From Gracilaria gracilis (Eukaryota; Rhodophyta; Florideophyceae; Gracilariales; Gracilariaceae): DNA of 64,000 nt. The stretch lies in the NCBI GenBank assembly GCA_030374805.1, contig JARGSG010000200.1, positions 186,001 to 250,000 of the forward strand, given 5' to 3'. Shown here one piece after another: positions 27,329 to 38,148 of the stretch. Made by a program: the position numbers and the translations under genes. The notes beneath the pieces are model-generated. The model saw only the letters and a program-made list of their open reading frames with translations, did no database searches and was not told where the DNA came from. How positions within the stretch are numbered: position 1 is the first letter of the stretch; each line of letters begins with the position of its first letter.

Positions 27329-29442
27329 GTTCGTGTAGGGCCGTCAGCGGGGTTGAAGGCTGTAGAGATATGCAAAAACAGTGGTTCCAGATCATGCGCA
27401 ACACAAAGCGCTGCAAAGCGGCGACATGGGAGACACATGGAAGGTGATGAAGATCTTCCTTTCCGAAAAGCACCAATGGACACCATGGAGTCGGAAAGAA
27501 GCAGAATGCGATGACCAGAAATACCAAAAGATGTGGCCCACTCCAATGCTAAAACACCCGTATGCGCTTCGAGCGCATTGATATGTTGGTATTGGTTCCA
27601 TTTTTGCACAAACGCAGTGGTCCATTTATGGGCAGCGACGAATCTTGACATTTCTGTTTGAAGTCCTTCCGTCGCAGAAGAGGGTTTGAAGGCCATCTGA
27701 ACTAGATGCTGTAGCCAAAAATAGTTGACATCTGCGTACACAACTGCTCCAGCTTTCTGTGACGCGTCAAAGGCAATAACACGGTTCCAGTAAACGCGAT
27801 TCAAACGTATGGAAGAGAAAGGAATCAGCCTCGATAGCATTGCCAATTCACGAAACACGGCCTGCCTCAACGAGTGACTGACTCTCCAGGGCTGCTCAAC
27901 AAATTGAAACGTGCGGTACAGGATTGAAAGCAAGGGGCGGCGTCCTAAAGCGATCCATACGAGTTTTCCAACAGTTGACCGAATTATGGTTTCGTCGAGA
28001 GGCATCGCTACGACTCGTGAGACACTTGACATTGCAGAACGTAGTTTTCCAAGATTGGGGCGCAACGTATTGCGGCGCAAGTTCGACGTCCATCCGAGAA
28101 ATGACAGGCGTTCGTTTTCCAGCTTGCCTATTGGGGACGATTTGGACCTCTTAACAGGAAGCTGATTGTTCTCGAGAACAGTTTCGATGAGAAGCTGGAG
28201 CCTGATTGCACTTTCACTTGTCCATCCAACGAGCACAATGTTAAGGTCATCGATTATGTGCAACACTAGGGCAGTATTCATATCAAGCTTGACCAAGCCT
28301 GTTTCCCTGTGTAAGAGCGCCGGCTCTGAAAAACCTGGCATGGAGCCCATGGTCTTTGATGTCGCCTGAAAAATGGCAAATGCTTCGAGATAGCATGACT
28401 CGACGAATGTGTGCCCAATAAACACAGACCACTTGAATCCCATCGGGAGTGTGCGTTGACAAGGGCGCATCTTTTGTTCTTGCCGAGGCCTGAATCCAAG
28501 CAAACGCTCAATTTCTCTTTGCAGTTGTCCTGGGAGATTTCCAAATGCAATCGCAGTAAATGGAAACAATCTGGCAAACCGGGAGGGAAGTCTGATGTTG
28601 TGGAACATATTTGAAATATCCAAGAAGAAACTGGAGAGAGATAAGGTTGGCTCGGATGCATCAATTGCTACGAAATGACCGGGGTTGGGAAGCAGGACAT
28701 GAGGTGGGTCTGGCATAAAGATATTCTGAATTCGCGGCCAACTGATAAGTCTGTCCTTGCGGTCGTCCTTACGAACGGCAAAGGAGGTCATAGTAAGCTT
28801 TTCGGCAAGCCGTTTGTAACAACGATCTTCATTATCAACTAGTGACCATTGTAACATTCCAGCATTCGAGAGGCGATGCAAGACGTGCGGATACTCACCT
28901 GAAATGCAATGCACTCGTGGTTCCGGGGTGGTACACGAAAAAGCAACGTCGCCCAATTCGTCGTAGAGCTTTGCAAGCCCTTCTCCTTCGAACATATCTT
29001 GAACGTGCTGCGGCATTCGGTTCGTCCATAAGGTCGGATCAGACGCCGTTTCTGTCGGTAGATCAAGGCGCGCAGATGTTAATAGAGTGAAGTCACCTCG
29101 CACTAGGCCTGCAGCTGTAAGACTTTCCAGAAATTCTGTGGTGTCTTCTCTTTGGCGACTATACCACGCTTGAGTTTCTGGAGTCGAATGTAATTTCCAT
29201 TCCGGAAGTGGGAGGTTTCGAACTTCCAGTAGCCCATGCTCCTGGGTCAGTTCGAAATGTCTCTTAAGAACGGAGTGCACAGCCGCGCGGGCTTGACGTC
29301 TGAACGACAGCGAGCGGCAATAAAGCGCATTATAACCAAGATAGAGAAAATCTAGAGACTCCAGTGCCGCGTTTAGCAAAGGATTCTGGTTTGAGGAGTG
29401 GGGATTTCGTCGAAGAAAAGGTGCAATAGGAAAAGTCCTCAT
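27304..29442 (-). CDS. Reverse transcriptase and RNase H of the DIRS-like element
   Basis: 712 residues. The RT palm is in the middle, with the blocks F-F-L-D-I-S-N-M-F and L-P-M-G-F-K-W-S and the catalytic I-D-D-L. RNase H follows (F-D-A-S near residue 535, A-L-E-A-H near 600, L-L-L-S-D-S near 625, and a late N-P-A-D-G-P-T-R). The N-terminal 150 residues are unassigned. N-P-A-D near the end is the usual close of RNase H in DIRS and related elements. The frame starts right at the junction with the neighbouring Gypsy fragment, so the natural start is uncertain. Confidence 0.82.
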   Translation of the reverse strand: MRTFPIAPFLRRNPHSSNQNPLLNAALESLDFLYLGYNALYCRSLSFRRQARAAVHSVLKRHFELTQEHGLLEVRNLPLPEWKLHSTPETQAWYSRQREDTTEFLESLTAAGLVRGDFTLLTSARLDLPTETASDPTLWTNRMPQHVQDMFEGEGLAKLYDELGDVAFSCTTPEPRVHCISGEYPHVLHRLSNAGMLQWSLVDNEDRCYKRLAEKLTMTSFAVRKDDRKDRLISWPRIQNIFMPDPPHVLLPNPGHFVAIDASEPTLSLSSFFLDISNMFHNIRLPSRFARLFPFTAIAFGNLPGQLQREIERLLGFRPRQEQKMRPCQRTLPMGFKWSVFIGHTFVESCYLEAFAIFQATSKTMGSMPGFSEPALLHRETGLVKLDMNTALVLHIIDDLNIVLVGWTSESAIRLQLLIETVLENNQLPVKRSKSSPIGKLENERLSFLGWTSNLRRNTLRPNLGKLRSAMSSVSRVVAMPLDETIIRSTVGKLVWIALGRRPLLSILYRTFQFVEQPWRVSHSLRQAVFRELAMLSRLIPFSSIRLNRVYWNRVIAFDASQKAGAVVYADVNYFWLQHLVQMAFKPSSATEGLQTEMSRFVAAHKWTTAFVQKWNQYQHINALEAHTGVLALEWATSFGISGHRILLLSDSMVSIGAFRKGRSSSPSMCLPCRRFAALCVAHDLEPLFLHISTAFNPADGPTRTWPEVGQP

Positions 29443-29529
29443 TCTTCTACTTGGAACTAGGGCTGTGGGCTGTGAACGCCTTTCCCGCCCTTGGTGAATC
29501 TCGTTGCCTTTGGCCTTTGGTACAAGAGA

Positions 29530-32500
29530 ACCTCAACATATTCCGCACATCGCTTTCTTCTGGTCCAGCGGCTAAAGTCCCTCCACTGAAAATCGTCGTG
29601 ACTCCTGAAGCACGTCCCCTTCGCGTCCGCCTCCGCAAGTATTCTCAGGAACAACGTATGTTCCTAGATGACTTCGTCTCGAAGATGATACAAGCTGGCA
29701 TGGCCTATCCAAACCCGGCATCGCCATGGGCCTCCGCGCCACTTATTGTCCCTAAACCTGGCCCAGCCCTTTTCCGCTTCACTGTAGATCTCCCCCCAAT
29801 CAACCGGTTCACAGTCCGGCATCAGTATCCGATGCCGAATATCGAGCAGGAGCTTCTCAAGTTAGGGAAATCTCGTTTCTTCGCATCGTTTGATCTGTCA
29901 CATGGCTACTGGCAATTTCCGCTCGACAAAGAATCTCAGGAGTTACAATCCTTTATTACTCCTGACGGCGTGTTCTCTCCGACGAGGGTACTCCATGGCA
30001 CCACCAACGCCACCACACACCTCCAATCAATCTTGGCTGAAGTATTCCCGAAGGAACTTTTGAAGCAGCTGCTGTACTGGCTTGACGACATCCTCATGCA
30101 CAACGCTACTATTCCCGGTCTTCTGGAAGGAATTCGGTTTCTTTTCCGTACATGTGCTCAACATTACATCAGACTACATCCCAAGAAGTGCATTCTTTTT
30201 GCAGAGTCCGTTCGTTGGTGTGGTCGCATCGTTTCAGCAGATGGAATTCGTTACGACCCCCGACAGCTCGATGGCCTTGTACATATGGAGCCACCAACAA
30301 CAGGAGCCCATTTGCAGCAGTTCATCTGTGCCATGCAATGGGTAAAGTCCGCCATTCCAGACTTCAGCGAACTCATATCGCCGCTGCATGAATTCATGGA
30401 ACGAGTCTACGTCAAAGCCGGAAAAATGACCAAACGAGCAGTGGCCGCAGTGCAACTACAAACTCTGGACTGGGGTATGTCCGAAACCGAAGCGTTCGAG
30501 AAATGTAAGCGCACGCTTGCCGACTTGGTAACGCTGGCGCACAGGGATGAAAATCAGCGCCTTTGAATTTATACAGATGCCTCAGACACCACTTGGTCAG
30601 GGATTGTCACGCAAGTGCCACTTGAAGACCTTTCGAAGCCACACTCCGAACAGCGCCACACCCCGCTTGCTTTCTGCTCAGGGCGTTTCAACGCCACACA
30701 ACTTGGCTGGTCAACCCTTGAGAAGGAAGGTTTCGCCATAATGGCCACTGTAGAACGCATGCACTGGCTGGCAGCAACTCCTGCAGGATTTGATCTGTTC
30801 ACGGACCATAACAATCTCGTATTTCTGTTTGATCCATTATCCCTCGTGCCAGATTTGAGTCAATCTTCTACCCGCAAAGTACTCAGGTGGGCGGTCAAGC
30901 TTAGCGCTTACTGCTATACCTGTTTCCATATCAGTGGCCTAGACAATGTGTGGACTGACATACTCACACGCTGGTGTGCACCGCGTATCGTTCGCCGCCT
31001 CATCAAAATCCCAGCTCTCCCTTCATCCAACGCCGAAACGTTTTGCTGGCCATCACCAGAAGAAGTGGCCAGCAAGCAGGGTGAAAATAGCGCCGTCCGC
31101 CCACGGGATTTGAAACTGTGCGATGGTCTCTGGAAGACCGAAACAGGAGCCACCTGGATACCCAGCGAAGCCGAAGATCTCCAACTACGTTTGTGCATCA
31201 TAGCACATACAGGACCATCTGGACATCGGGGCAGAGACACTACTGTCAAGGTTTTGAGGCAGCATTATCATTGGAATACTCTCGTCAGCGACGTGCACAC
31301 CTTCGTTAAAGCTTGCATCCACTGCCTTTCTACTGTAGGTGGAGAAAAAGTACCACGGCCTTTCGGACCGGCTGTTCATGGCACAAAGCCGAACGATCTA
31401 CTTGAATTCGACTACATCGAGATAGGACAAAGTTGCACAGGCCCGAAGTACATTCTCATGCTCCGCGATGACCATTCCGACTATAAGTGGTTCTTTGCCA
31501 CTTCTGGCACGACTGCCGAAAACGCAGCATTCGCAATCGTGGATTGGTGCGCCGCTTTTAATGTCCCAATGTGTCTAATGTCTGACGGTCCCACCCACTT
31601 CAAGAACGAAATAGTGCGCATGGTCACAAAGGCACTCCGGGTGCCGCACCATTTCACTCTGCCGTACACTCCTTGGAGCAACGGCGCCGTTGAAAAACTT
31701 GGCAAGAAAGTAGTGCGCACATTTCGCGCTTTGGTGTCAGAGTACCAAATGGATTTTGGTGAATGGCCCGACTTACATCCAGTTATACAAAGCTCTCTCA
31801 ACAACACTCCTTCCTCTCACCGTCACAACATCGCTCCAATAACATCCTTTCTTGGACTGGAACCCACTCCGCCCATTTCTACATTCCTCCGAACAACAAC
31901 CACTACGCCCGTTACAGTAACCGAAGCGCAGTTGGAGAGGTGCGTCAATATCAAAGCACTTCAGAATAGAATGGTAGAACTGCACCCGCTTGTTCACGAT
32001 ATACTTCAGCGGAATCGCGAAGCATCACGAAGTCGAGCATCGAAGGGAAAGCTCCCGAATTTCACAGTCGGTGACTTTGTTCTAGTGGCCCGAGAAGAAT
32101 TCTTCGCAGGAGAGAAATTGGCCCTGCGCTGGCGTGGACCTCGGAGAATTGTACAGGCTTTATCAGATCATGTTTATCAAGTAGCGGATCTCCGGAATGG
32201 CACACTGAATGAAGTTCATGGCTCTCGTCTACAGTTCTACCATGACGCATCTTTGGATCAGGAAGCAATCATGTCACACGTTCTCTCATCACAAACCGGA
32301 ATGCCTGTAGCACGTCTACGAATCTAGTCGAGAGAAATGGAAGTTTACATGTCTTGGTACGCTGGAAAGGATTCAGCAAAAGCGAAGACACTCTGGAACC
32401 GCTTCACAAAATCTACAAAGACGTACCCGTTATGTTGAAAAGACTCCTCCACCTCAAGCGCACTTCTCGAAAGCTTGCGAACAAAGCAAGGGAGGAACTT

Positions 32501-32806
32501 CGTCTTTGAAGAAGGGGAGTGCAGCAGCCGATACGCGCCTTTTCCCCATCACGTACACTTAACGTGAACCTGGTTAGGTAGTTAGAGTAGTTACCACCAC
32601 CCACGCACCACGCAGGCATGCACCCCGGAACGACATTCGTGGGATACATACTGCGTAGGTGGACTTTCCGATCGGGCGTACCCCAATCGGGAAACCTCCA
32701 CTTCACACTTAAGGCACCAACGTCCGCCTTGCTCCAATAAACCGGCGCATCGGACTCGACACTTTCACCACCACAACCTTGCGCCAACAGCCGTTAATCG
32801 CACACA
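29530..32806 (+). mobile_element. Gypsy fragment of the Gypsy-A family, 5' truncated (Gypsy-B)
   Basis: It starts inside pol, shortly before the RT region, and runs through RT, RNase H, integrase and chromodomain to a 3' LTR. The gag part and the 5' LTR are absent. Protein similarity to Gypsy-A is high throughout. It is broken, with about three breaks besides the missing 5' part. It is older than Gypsy-A. Its left edge abuts the DIRS-like element, which points the opposite way. Confidence 0.88.
32520..32806 (+). repeat. 3' LTR of Gypsy-B
   Basis: About 287 bases, starting TGCAGCAGCC directly after a polypurine tract and ending near CGCACACA. An AATAAA lies near 32735. The sequence differs from the Gypsy-A LTR, but the length and the end (ACA) are similar. 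The right end is approximate because no second LTR is present for comparison. Confidence 0.65.
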
Positions 32807-33213
32807 ATGTGGTTTTAAAGAGACCAAGTTATTGTCCTAAACTACCAATACCTTGAATAAGACAGTACAAAAAGCTTCAGTAAACGTAATTCTTAGAAGT
32901 GACTATTGTTTGACTTCTTTGACTGATTTCTGCCAAAAACACTTGACTATATGACTTCCAACCATGTAAATAAGTAGTCCAAAAATACGACCCTGACTAA
33001 AACACAAAGATCTCTTTTATTTATATTTCAAAAGACTTCTGTCAATTACAAGTTTTAACCAAACACATTATACATTCCAAAACCTAAGAACTGAATAAAA
33101 ATCTCATCTAGTTATCAAAGAGCTTTGCGACCATTTCTTACGAGAAGCCTGCTTCTCGAAGCTCTGATATACCTTGAAGGCAGAAGGTTCACAGATGTTT
33201 CAAAAACAGCACA
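32807..33213. other. AT-rich stretch between two elements
   Basis: No gene seen. A 21-base block at 33189-33209 matches 25774-25794 at 19 of 21 positions. Confidence 0.4.
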
Positions 33214-33218
33214 AAAGC

Positions 33219-33587
33219 AATTAGAACTGGGCGTCAGAGGGACAGAACAAAGAAAAACAATGTTGGTTTACTACGCGGCGGTAGTGCTTCTGCAGTGAAC
33301 TCTTTCGTTGCCCCCGATTGTTCGCCGTCTTCGGGGGGCGAGAGGGGTATTTATGCACTTTGTAGATAACTACCCCTTGCACATTGTGCGCCCACAAGGG
33401 TGAGCACATTGTTAGAATGGTGAGCACCTACAGCCCCACAGAGGTGAGCAGAATGCCAGGCGACCGGTGTAAATGCCACATATGTGCGCCAATCTTGACT
33501 GAAACGCGCATGATTCCACACAAGTACAAATGTACCTCTAACGCGAGGCAGACACCTCTCGAGAACAGTGCTCACCAAACTCTAACA
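33219..33587 (-). repeat. 3' LTR of Copia-2
   Basis: 369 bases, the same as 38149-38517. In element orientation it starts TGTTAGAG and ends CTAATT. Confidence 0.92.
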
Positions 33588-33609
33588 CAAATTTCTCTTC
33601 GAAATGTCA

Positions 33610-36600
33610 CTAACCCGTCGATTTGTTCGAATGGTTGTAAAGAGCTGCCTCAAAGTCGATGGAAATTCGTCCAGAGTACAGCATAACTTGCAAAGCTTCG
33701 GCCATGGGACTGTCCGTCTTTGTCAATGGGTCTCCGTAATTACATTTTCCAGGAACCCACACCATGCGCTCGATCTTTTTGGTTTCAAAGTCATAACGAA
33801 TTACGCTAACGTCAACGCGAATTGATCGATCAGTTGCATTTCTGCAAGTTGACAGCGTCCCGTACAAATCCTTAGAATCCACGACGATCCAAAGTCCAAT
33901 CCGAATTCCCAGCAGTACTTCAAGAGCGTTCACTAACAACTTGCCTTCGTCGATGGCTTCGCCGGCAGCAAGGGTTTCGGCTGACCCAATTGACTTCACA
34001 GGTCTACGAGACTTATGGGAGCTCCAGCTAATTGTGTGAAACACTGTGTCCAGAGACAAGTCACCAAAGAGTAATCCAGCAACGTAGCCTAGCTGCCCAT
34101 GGTCCGTAGTTCTGCTGGCATCGCAAAAGACAACAACTCGACATTCCTTTTGACCGATGGGGCGAACAAACTTGAGCACTGACCCACGCCTTTTCAACTC
34201 TCTGAGTAGATTAACTTGCGCAACCAGATCTTTGACAAGCGGATTTGGCCCTTTTTGCTGCAGTACACTAGCAGCCAGTGCACAGAAGGGGGAAGCTGCA
34301 ATTCCAAGCCATCCAATGGAGCTGTTCAAAGAACGAAAAGCCGAGGCTTCAATTGCATTCAGAGAAAGATCAAGTTGCTTCCGACGCGGTCTGCTCAGAA
34401 CATAACCTGCAAAGGCTTGCAATTTTTCCTCCCCATCAATAGAGATGGATGCATCTTCATGCTGCTGTAGTCTAAGCCCGTAGAAGTTGAACTGCCCCGG
34501 GCCGTACACGATAGTCCCTAGCTTGTACTGCTCTCCAATCAGTTTGATGAGTGCCGAAACCTTCTCTCTTTCTCCTGCAAAAAGGATATCATCCACGACT
34601 TTAACAGCGACGACACATGTTCCGCCATTTCTGCTGACATAGAAAAGCTGTGGCACGAATACCACCTGCAAGAACCCAAAGCTGCGGAGTACTTCATCGC
34701 TTAACTTCTGCCATTTTGCTCCCGCATTGACCAATCCATAAGCCGCCGACAGCAGCAACCAGTAGTTTCTGTTTCTTGTAGGACACTCTCTTGGCGGCAC
34801 AACATAGACATCACGCTCAGCCTCTGTCTGAAGGTAAGCGCTCTTAAAGTCTATTTTAGCGAGAGTCCATTTGGAAATGACGGCCAATGACAGCAGGATG
34901 CGGATGCCTACGGGAGGACAAGTGGCTGAGTCTGATTTCAATGCATCCTTGTCCCGGTCCTTGTTGCCATGAACAGCGATACGAGCTTTGAGCGTGAAAG
35001 AATCATTATCACACTTTTTAACTTTGTACAGCACGTGGCTGGTTACAACATTGGCACGACGCGGGACCTTAGAAACAGGAACCACACGAACGGTTCGCAT
35101 GAATGACTTTTCCTCCTTCTGGTACGCGTTCTGAGTAGCGTACATAGGCAGTCCTTGAGCATGGTGGAGCATGAACTCTTGACTTCCGAAGGCCTTGAAG
35201 TAGGTGGAGATGATTTCGCGCTCCTTACTCTGCAGCTCCTGACCAGGAGAAAGTTGAACTTCTGCTGCTTCCAACGGCTTGGTGGTAGTGTCTTCCATTT
35301 CCAAACTACCATCAGATCCATGTTTGATTCCATTTCCGTCTTCAGATGCGTAATTCCACTTCTCTTCCTGCAGCTTCAGTACTTCTTTGTCTCCGTCGGA
35401 GTAATCCACAGAGTACTTCTCAGTTCGTGGATTGTGTTTGGTAACAGTTCCTAGATAAAATTTCTTATCTTCAGGCCAATACACTTCGATTCGATCGCCT
35501 ACACTGGGATACTGCATCCCGATACTTGCTTGCTCGGCCTCTGCGTCTCTATGATGTTCTCCTCTGCGTCCAGGGACATTGTCAGTTTGCGCTTCGTCTG
35601 CTTCGCCCGTGGAGTTACTGCTTTCCTCCAGAGCATCGTCTAGAGTTCTGTCCAGATCATCTATTGCTTCTTGCACAGCAGTAGCTAGCTCGTCGTTGCG
35701 AAGTGCTGGCCTAACATCCTCGATGGCGGCGGATACAGTTCGACCGGATTTTCCTGAGACTGTGACCGTTCTGCCGTCAATGTCAAATGCGAGTACCGCC
35801 TTTGGTTGTGACCAACGTCCTCTCTTCTCATGTTGAAGTTTGATGTAAACTTGCACGAGGTCACCAATAGCGATGGGGAATTCCTTCAGCGCTTTAGAGC
35901 GTAGAATCAGTGTCAGTTTTCGCTTCGCCAGGAGGGTTTGGTGAGCGTTCACGAGCTCTTGCGGCAATAAAGTAGGGAATTGACCGGCTTGTACCGGGCG
36001 GGCATATCCCTTCGCGAGTTCGTGCGCTGACATCACGTCATTACCGTAGAGATCGTTGGAGATACGGATTGCCTGACTGATCAGCAACGGATGGTTATGC
36101 TTAAGCACATCTGCCGAGTCTTCCTTGAGGCGGAGAAACACATCCCGAATCACCCGATGCTTGGACTCTAGTACGTTTTTGTTATGCCTCCGGGGTGGTA
36201 GAGGTCGCGAGTGTACACCATTGTGCTGCAGAAACTGCTGAAAGATGTTGTTGCGGAAAGCTGGGTCGAATGCAACAGTCTGTGGTACCCAGAACTGTGT
36301 AATCCAGTGTGTATCAAACACGTAGATGGCTCGCTTCATTGAAGTGTTCTCTACTATTGAGCCTGTTGAGTATCGAGTGCTTGAGTCCATGATGTGCATT
36401 ACGCAATACTCATCGAGATACATGTGGTCAACGCAAACGACATCGTTAAAGTTTCTGCTCATGCTGCTCAGGGATACCTTGCGAGTGGTCTTCGGTTTTG
36501 CCGTTGTAAGGCATGCAGTACATTCCTCCAGGGTTTTCGCGAGGTAGTTTCCAACCTGCTCATTCCATAGACCATTCCGCTCTAGAAGCAGCTGGATGTC

Positions 36601-38145
36601 CGTGTACGTCGAATGACCACAAACGTGGCGATGAACTTTGTCGATTACCTTCTTGAGCTCGCGCCACGGCCTCTCGGAGATTCCTTCATCCAGCCTGGCA
36701 GTAGCACAGAACAAAACGGACTTGTTTTGACTGGTCATTTCTTCGTTACGAGATGTAAACACTGCATGAGGTATGTACGTATGCATGTCTACGTCGATCA
36801 GGGAAATGAACTGAGACTCCTCCCCTTCCCTGACTGGAGGTAGTTTCAGGACATTACCATCCATATGCATGATGTTGCAATGGTTCGTTACGTTCCGTCC
36901 TACGACCCACTGCGAGGAGCCTTCGAGAACGAGGTGTCGGATCTGGACCTCATTGCCTGCGTCTGTGCGGCCGGAAAGGAAAATGGAGCCAAGGATTTTC
37001 CTGGGCTCGCTTCGGTGTGATCCCGAGCCATATTGCCAGTGTGTCTTGTCCGCAATGGCGTCTGGAAGTGCAACAAGAGACCCGTCCCACTCAGGACACA
37101 CGAAGGGCTTGATCATGTTGAGTTCGGCGATACCGATACCACTGTAGGGAGCGGCGTTGTCTAGCAACGGCCCATCGGATCCAACAATAGTATCATTGGG
37201 GTTGTCCACCTTCCGTAGATTGGCCATATTAAAGGTGAGGACGTTCTTCTGGTCTTTGTTGCTGCTTGCGGGTGTATCAGATGCCTTGAAACCTGCCTTC
37301 AGTGATCCATCGCGGCGATGGTCATTCGCCCAATGTCCGAATTTGCCACAGCGGTTACACTTCGTCTTCGACTTAAGGTCTGCAATCTGTTCTGGGGTCA
37401 TGCGTTGCTTCGGAGCTGCCTTCCGACCACCAGAGCGCAAAGAAGACGCATATGATGCGTTTGAAGACAGGGTGTTAGACGTAGAGAGGCCGTTGTGGGT
37501 CTTTACCTTATCACATTGGCGAAGAACTGATGCGATTGACTCGTACGAGACTGCCTGTAGAAACTCGTTTGTGCTGGAACTGGAGGTGAGCGACGAATCC
37601 TTAGGCGCGCAACTGGCCAAGACAGACACGCGTTGGTTACTGTCGACGTCGGAATTCGCCAGAAGAGTAAATGCGACAAGAGCTTCAGACAGTTTTGCTT
37701 CGGTTCCATGTGCATTGACCCGAGAGACATGCGCCTGGAAGCGCGATTCGAAGTTCTTGAAACTCCCATTAGAATTTCGCTTGGTGTTCAAAAGAGTCAA
37801 GAAATCCTGATAGACATCAGAAACCACAGCGAGGGCATCTCGCTTGTAGAGTGCGTTAACTATGGCTTGAGCGCCGTCCTCGGACTGAATGGTGTCCGCT
37901 GGAATGGACTTGCATATATCTCGGGCTCGGCCAAACAATTGTGACAGAAGCATGATTCCTTGAACGGCGGGTCGGATTTTGTTGTCGTTCGAATCAGCCA
38001 AGGTCTGATGAAAAGCTTGCCAGAGCGAAACGGCGTTCGCGTACTCTTCTTGATTACCTTTTCCGTCCGTCCACGGAACATTTCTGATGTCCCACGAAAA
38101 GCGAGGGCGCGTCGGTAGGTCGCTTGATGAGCTTTCTGGGCCCAT
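33610..38145 (-). CDS. Copia-2 Gag-Pol polyprotein with a Tudor-type domain
   Basis: 1511 residues in one frame, starting MGPESS and ending NKSTG like Copia-1. The domain order is the same: gag with zinc knuckle, protease, integrase zinc region and core, Tudor-type domain, reverse transcriptase, RNase H. The Tudor block is at about residues 880-933 (35346-35508): V-Y-W-P-E-D-K, F-Y-x-G-T-V, then Y-S-D-G-D and a late Trp. Two families that have diverged elsewhere keep this block at the same place, which argues that it is used. The start was chosen because it lies four bases from the LTR inside the primer-binding site, as in Copia-1. Confidence 0.92.
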   Translation of the reverse strand: MGPESSSSDLPTRPRFSWDIRNVPWTDGKGNQEEYANAVSLWQAFHQTLADSNDNKIRPAVQGIMLLSQLFGRARDICKSIPADTIQSEDGAQAIVNALYKRDALAVVSDVYQDFLTLLNTKRNSNGSFKNFESRFQAHVSRVNAHGTEAKLSEALVAFTLLANSDVDSNQRVSVLASCAPKDSSLTSSSSTNEFLQAVSYESIASVLRQCDKVKTHNGLSTSNTLSSNASYASSLRSGGRKAAPKQRMTPEQIADLKSKTKCNRCGKFGHWANDHRRDGSLKAGFKASDTPASSNKDQKNVLTFNMANLRKVDNPNDTIVGSDGPLLDNAAPYSGIGIAELNMIKPFVCPEWDGSLVALPDAIADKTHWQYGSGSHRSEPRKILGSIFLSGRTDAGNEVQIRHLVLEGSSQWVVGRNVTNHCNIMHMDGNVLKLPPVREGEESQFISLIDVDMHTYIPHAVFTSRNEEMTSQNKSVLFCATARLDEGISERPWRELKKVIDKVHRHVCGHSTYTDIQLLLERNGLWNEQVGNYLAKTLEECTACLTTAKPKTTRKVSLSSMSRNFNDVVCVDHMYLDEYCVMHIMDSSTRYSTGSIVENTSMKRAIYVFDTHWITQFWVPQTVAFDPAFRNNIFQQFLQHNGVHSRPLPPRRHNKNVLESKHRVIRDVFLRLKEDSADVLKHNHPLLISQAIRISNDLYGNDVMSAHELAKGYARPVQAGQFPTLLPQELVNAHQTLLAKRKLTLILRSKALKEFPIAIGDLVQVYIKLQHEKRGRWSQPKAVLAFDIDGRTVTVSGKSGRTVSAAIEDVRPALRNDELATAVQEAIDDLDRTLDDALEESSNSTGEADEAQTDNVPGRRGEHHRDAEAEQASIGMQYPSVGDRIEVYWPEDKKFYLGTVTKHNPRTEKYSVDYSDGDKEVLKLQEEKWNYASEDGNGIKHGSDGSLEMEDTTTKPLEAAEVQLSPGQELQSKEREIISTYFKAFGSQEFMLHHAQGLPMYATQNAYQKEEKSFMRTVRVVPVSKVPRRANVVTSHVLYKVKKCDNDSFTLKARIAVHGNKDRDKDALKSDSATCPPVGIRILLSLAVISKWTLAKIDFKSAYLQTEAERDVYVVPPRECPTRNRNYWLLLSAAYGLVNAGAKWQKLSDEVLRSFGFLQVVFVPQLFYVSRNGGTCVVAVKVVDDILFAGEREKVSALIKLIGEQYKLGTIVYGPGQFNFYGLRLQQHEDASISIDGEEKLQAFAGYVLSRPRRKQLDLSLNAIEASAFRSLNSSIGWLGIAASPFCALAASVLQQKGPNPLVKDLVAQVNLLRELKRRGSVLKFVRPIGQKECRVVVFCDASRTTDHGQLGYVAGLLFGDLSLDTVFHTISWSSHKSRRPVKSIGSAETLAAGEAIDEGKLLVNALEVLLGIRIGLWIVVDSKDLYGTLSTCRNATDRSIRVDVSVIRYDFETKKIERMVWVPGKCNYGDPLTKTDSPMAEALQVMLYSGRISIDFEAALYNHSNKSTG

Positions 38146-38148
38146 AAC
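38136..38148 (-). promoter_or_regulatory. Primer-binding site of Copia-2, initiator tRNA-Met type
   Basis: On the minus strand GTTATGGGCCCAG directly follows the 5' LTR, the same 13 bases as in Copia-1, and holds the polyprotein ATG (38143-38145). It is complementary to the anticodon arm of initiator tRNA-Met. Confidence 0.75.

Larger units (their letters stand above)
26111..29442 (-). mobile_element. DIRS-like tyrosine-recombinase retroelement
   Basis: Two long minus-strand frames: reverse transcriptase plus RNase H (29442-27304), then a tyrosine recombinase (27328-26111) that overlaps the first by 25 bases. RT followed by a tyrosine recombinase instead of an integrase defines the DIRS order. 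No gag and no clear terminal repeats were found. The right side meets a truncated Gypsy element head to head at about 29443-29530, so the 5' part is probably lost. The two frames look whole, the element as a unit does not. Confidence 0.82.

Noticed and set aside
33221-33578. Short frames repeated at 38151-38508
   Set aside because: They lie within the identical LTRs of Copia-2.
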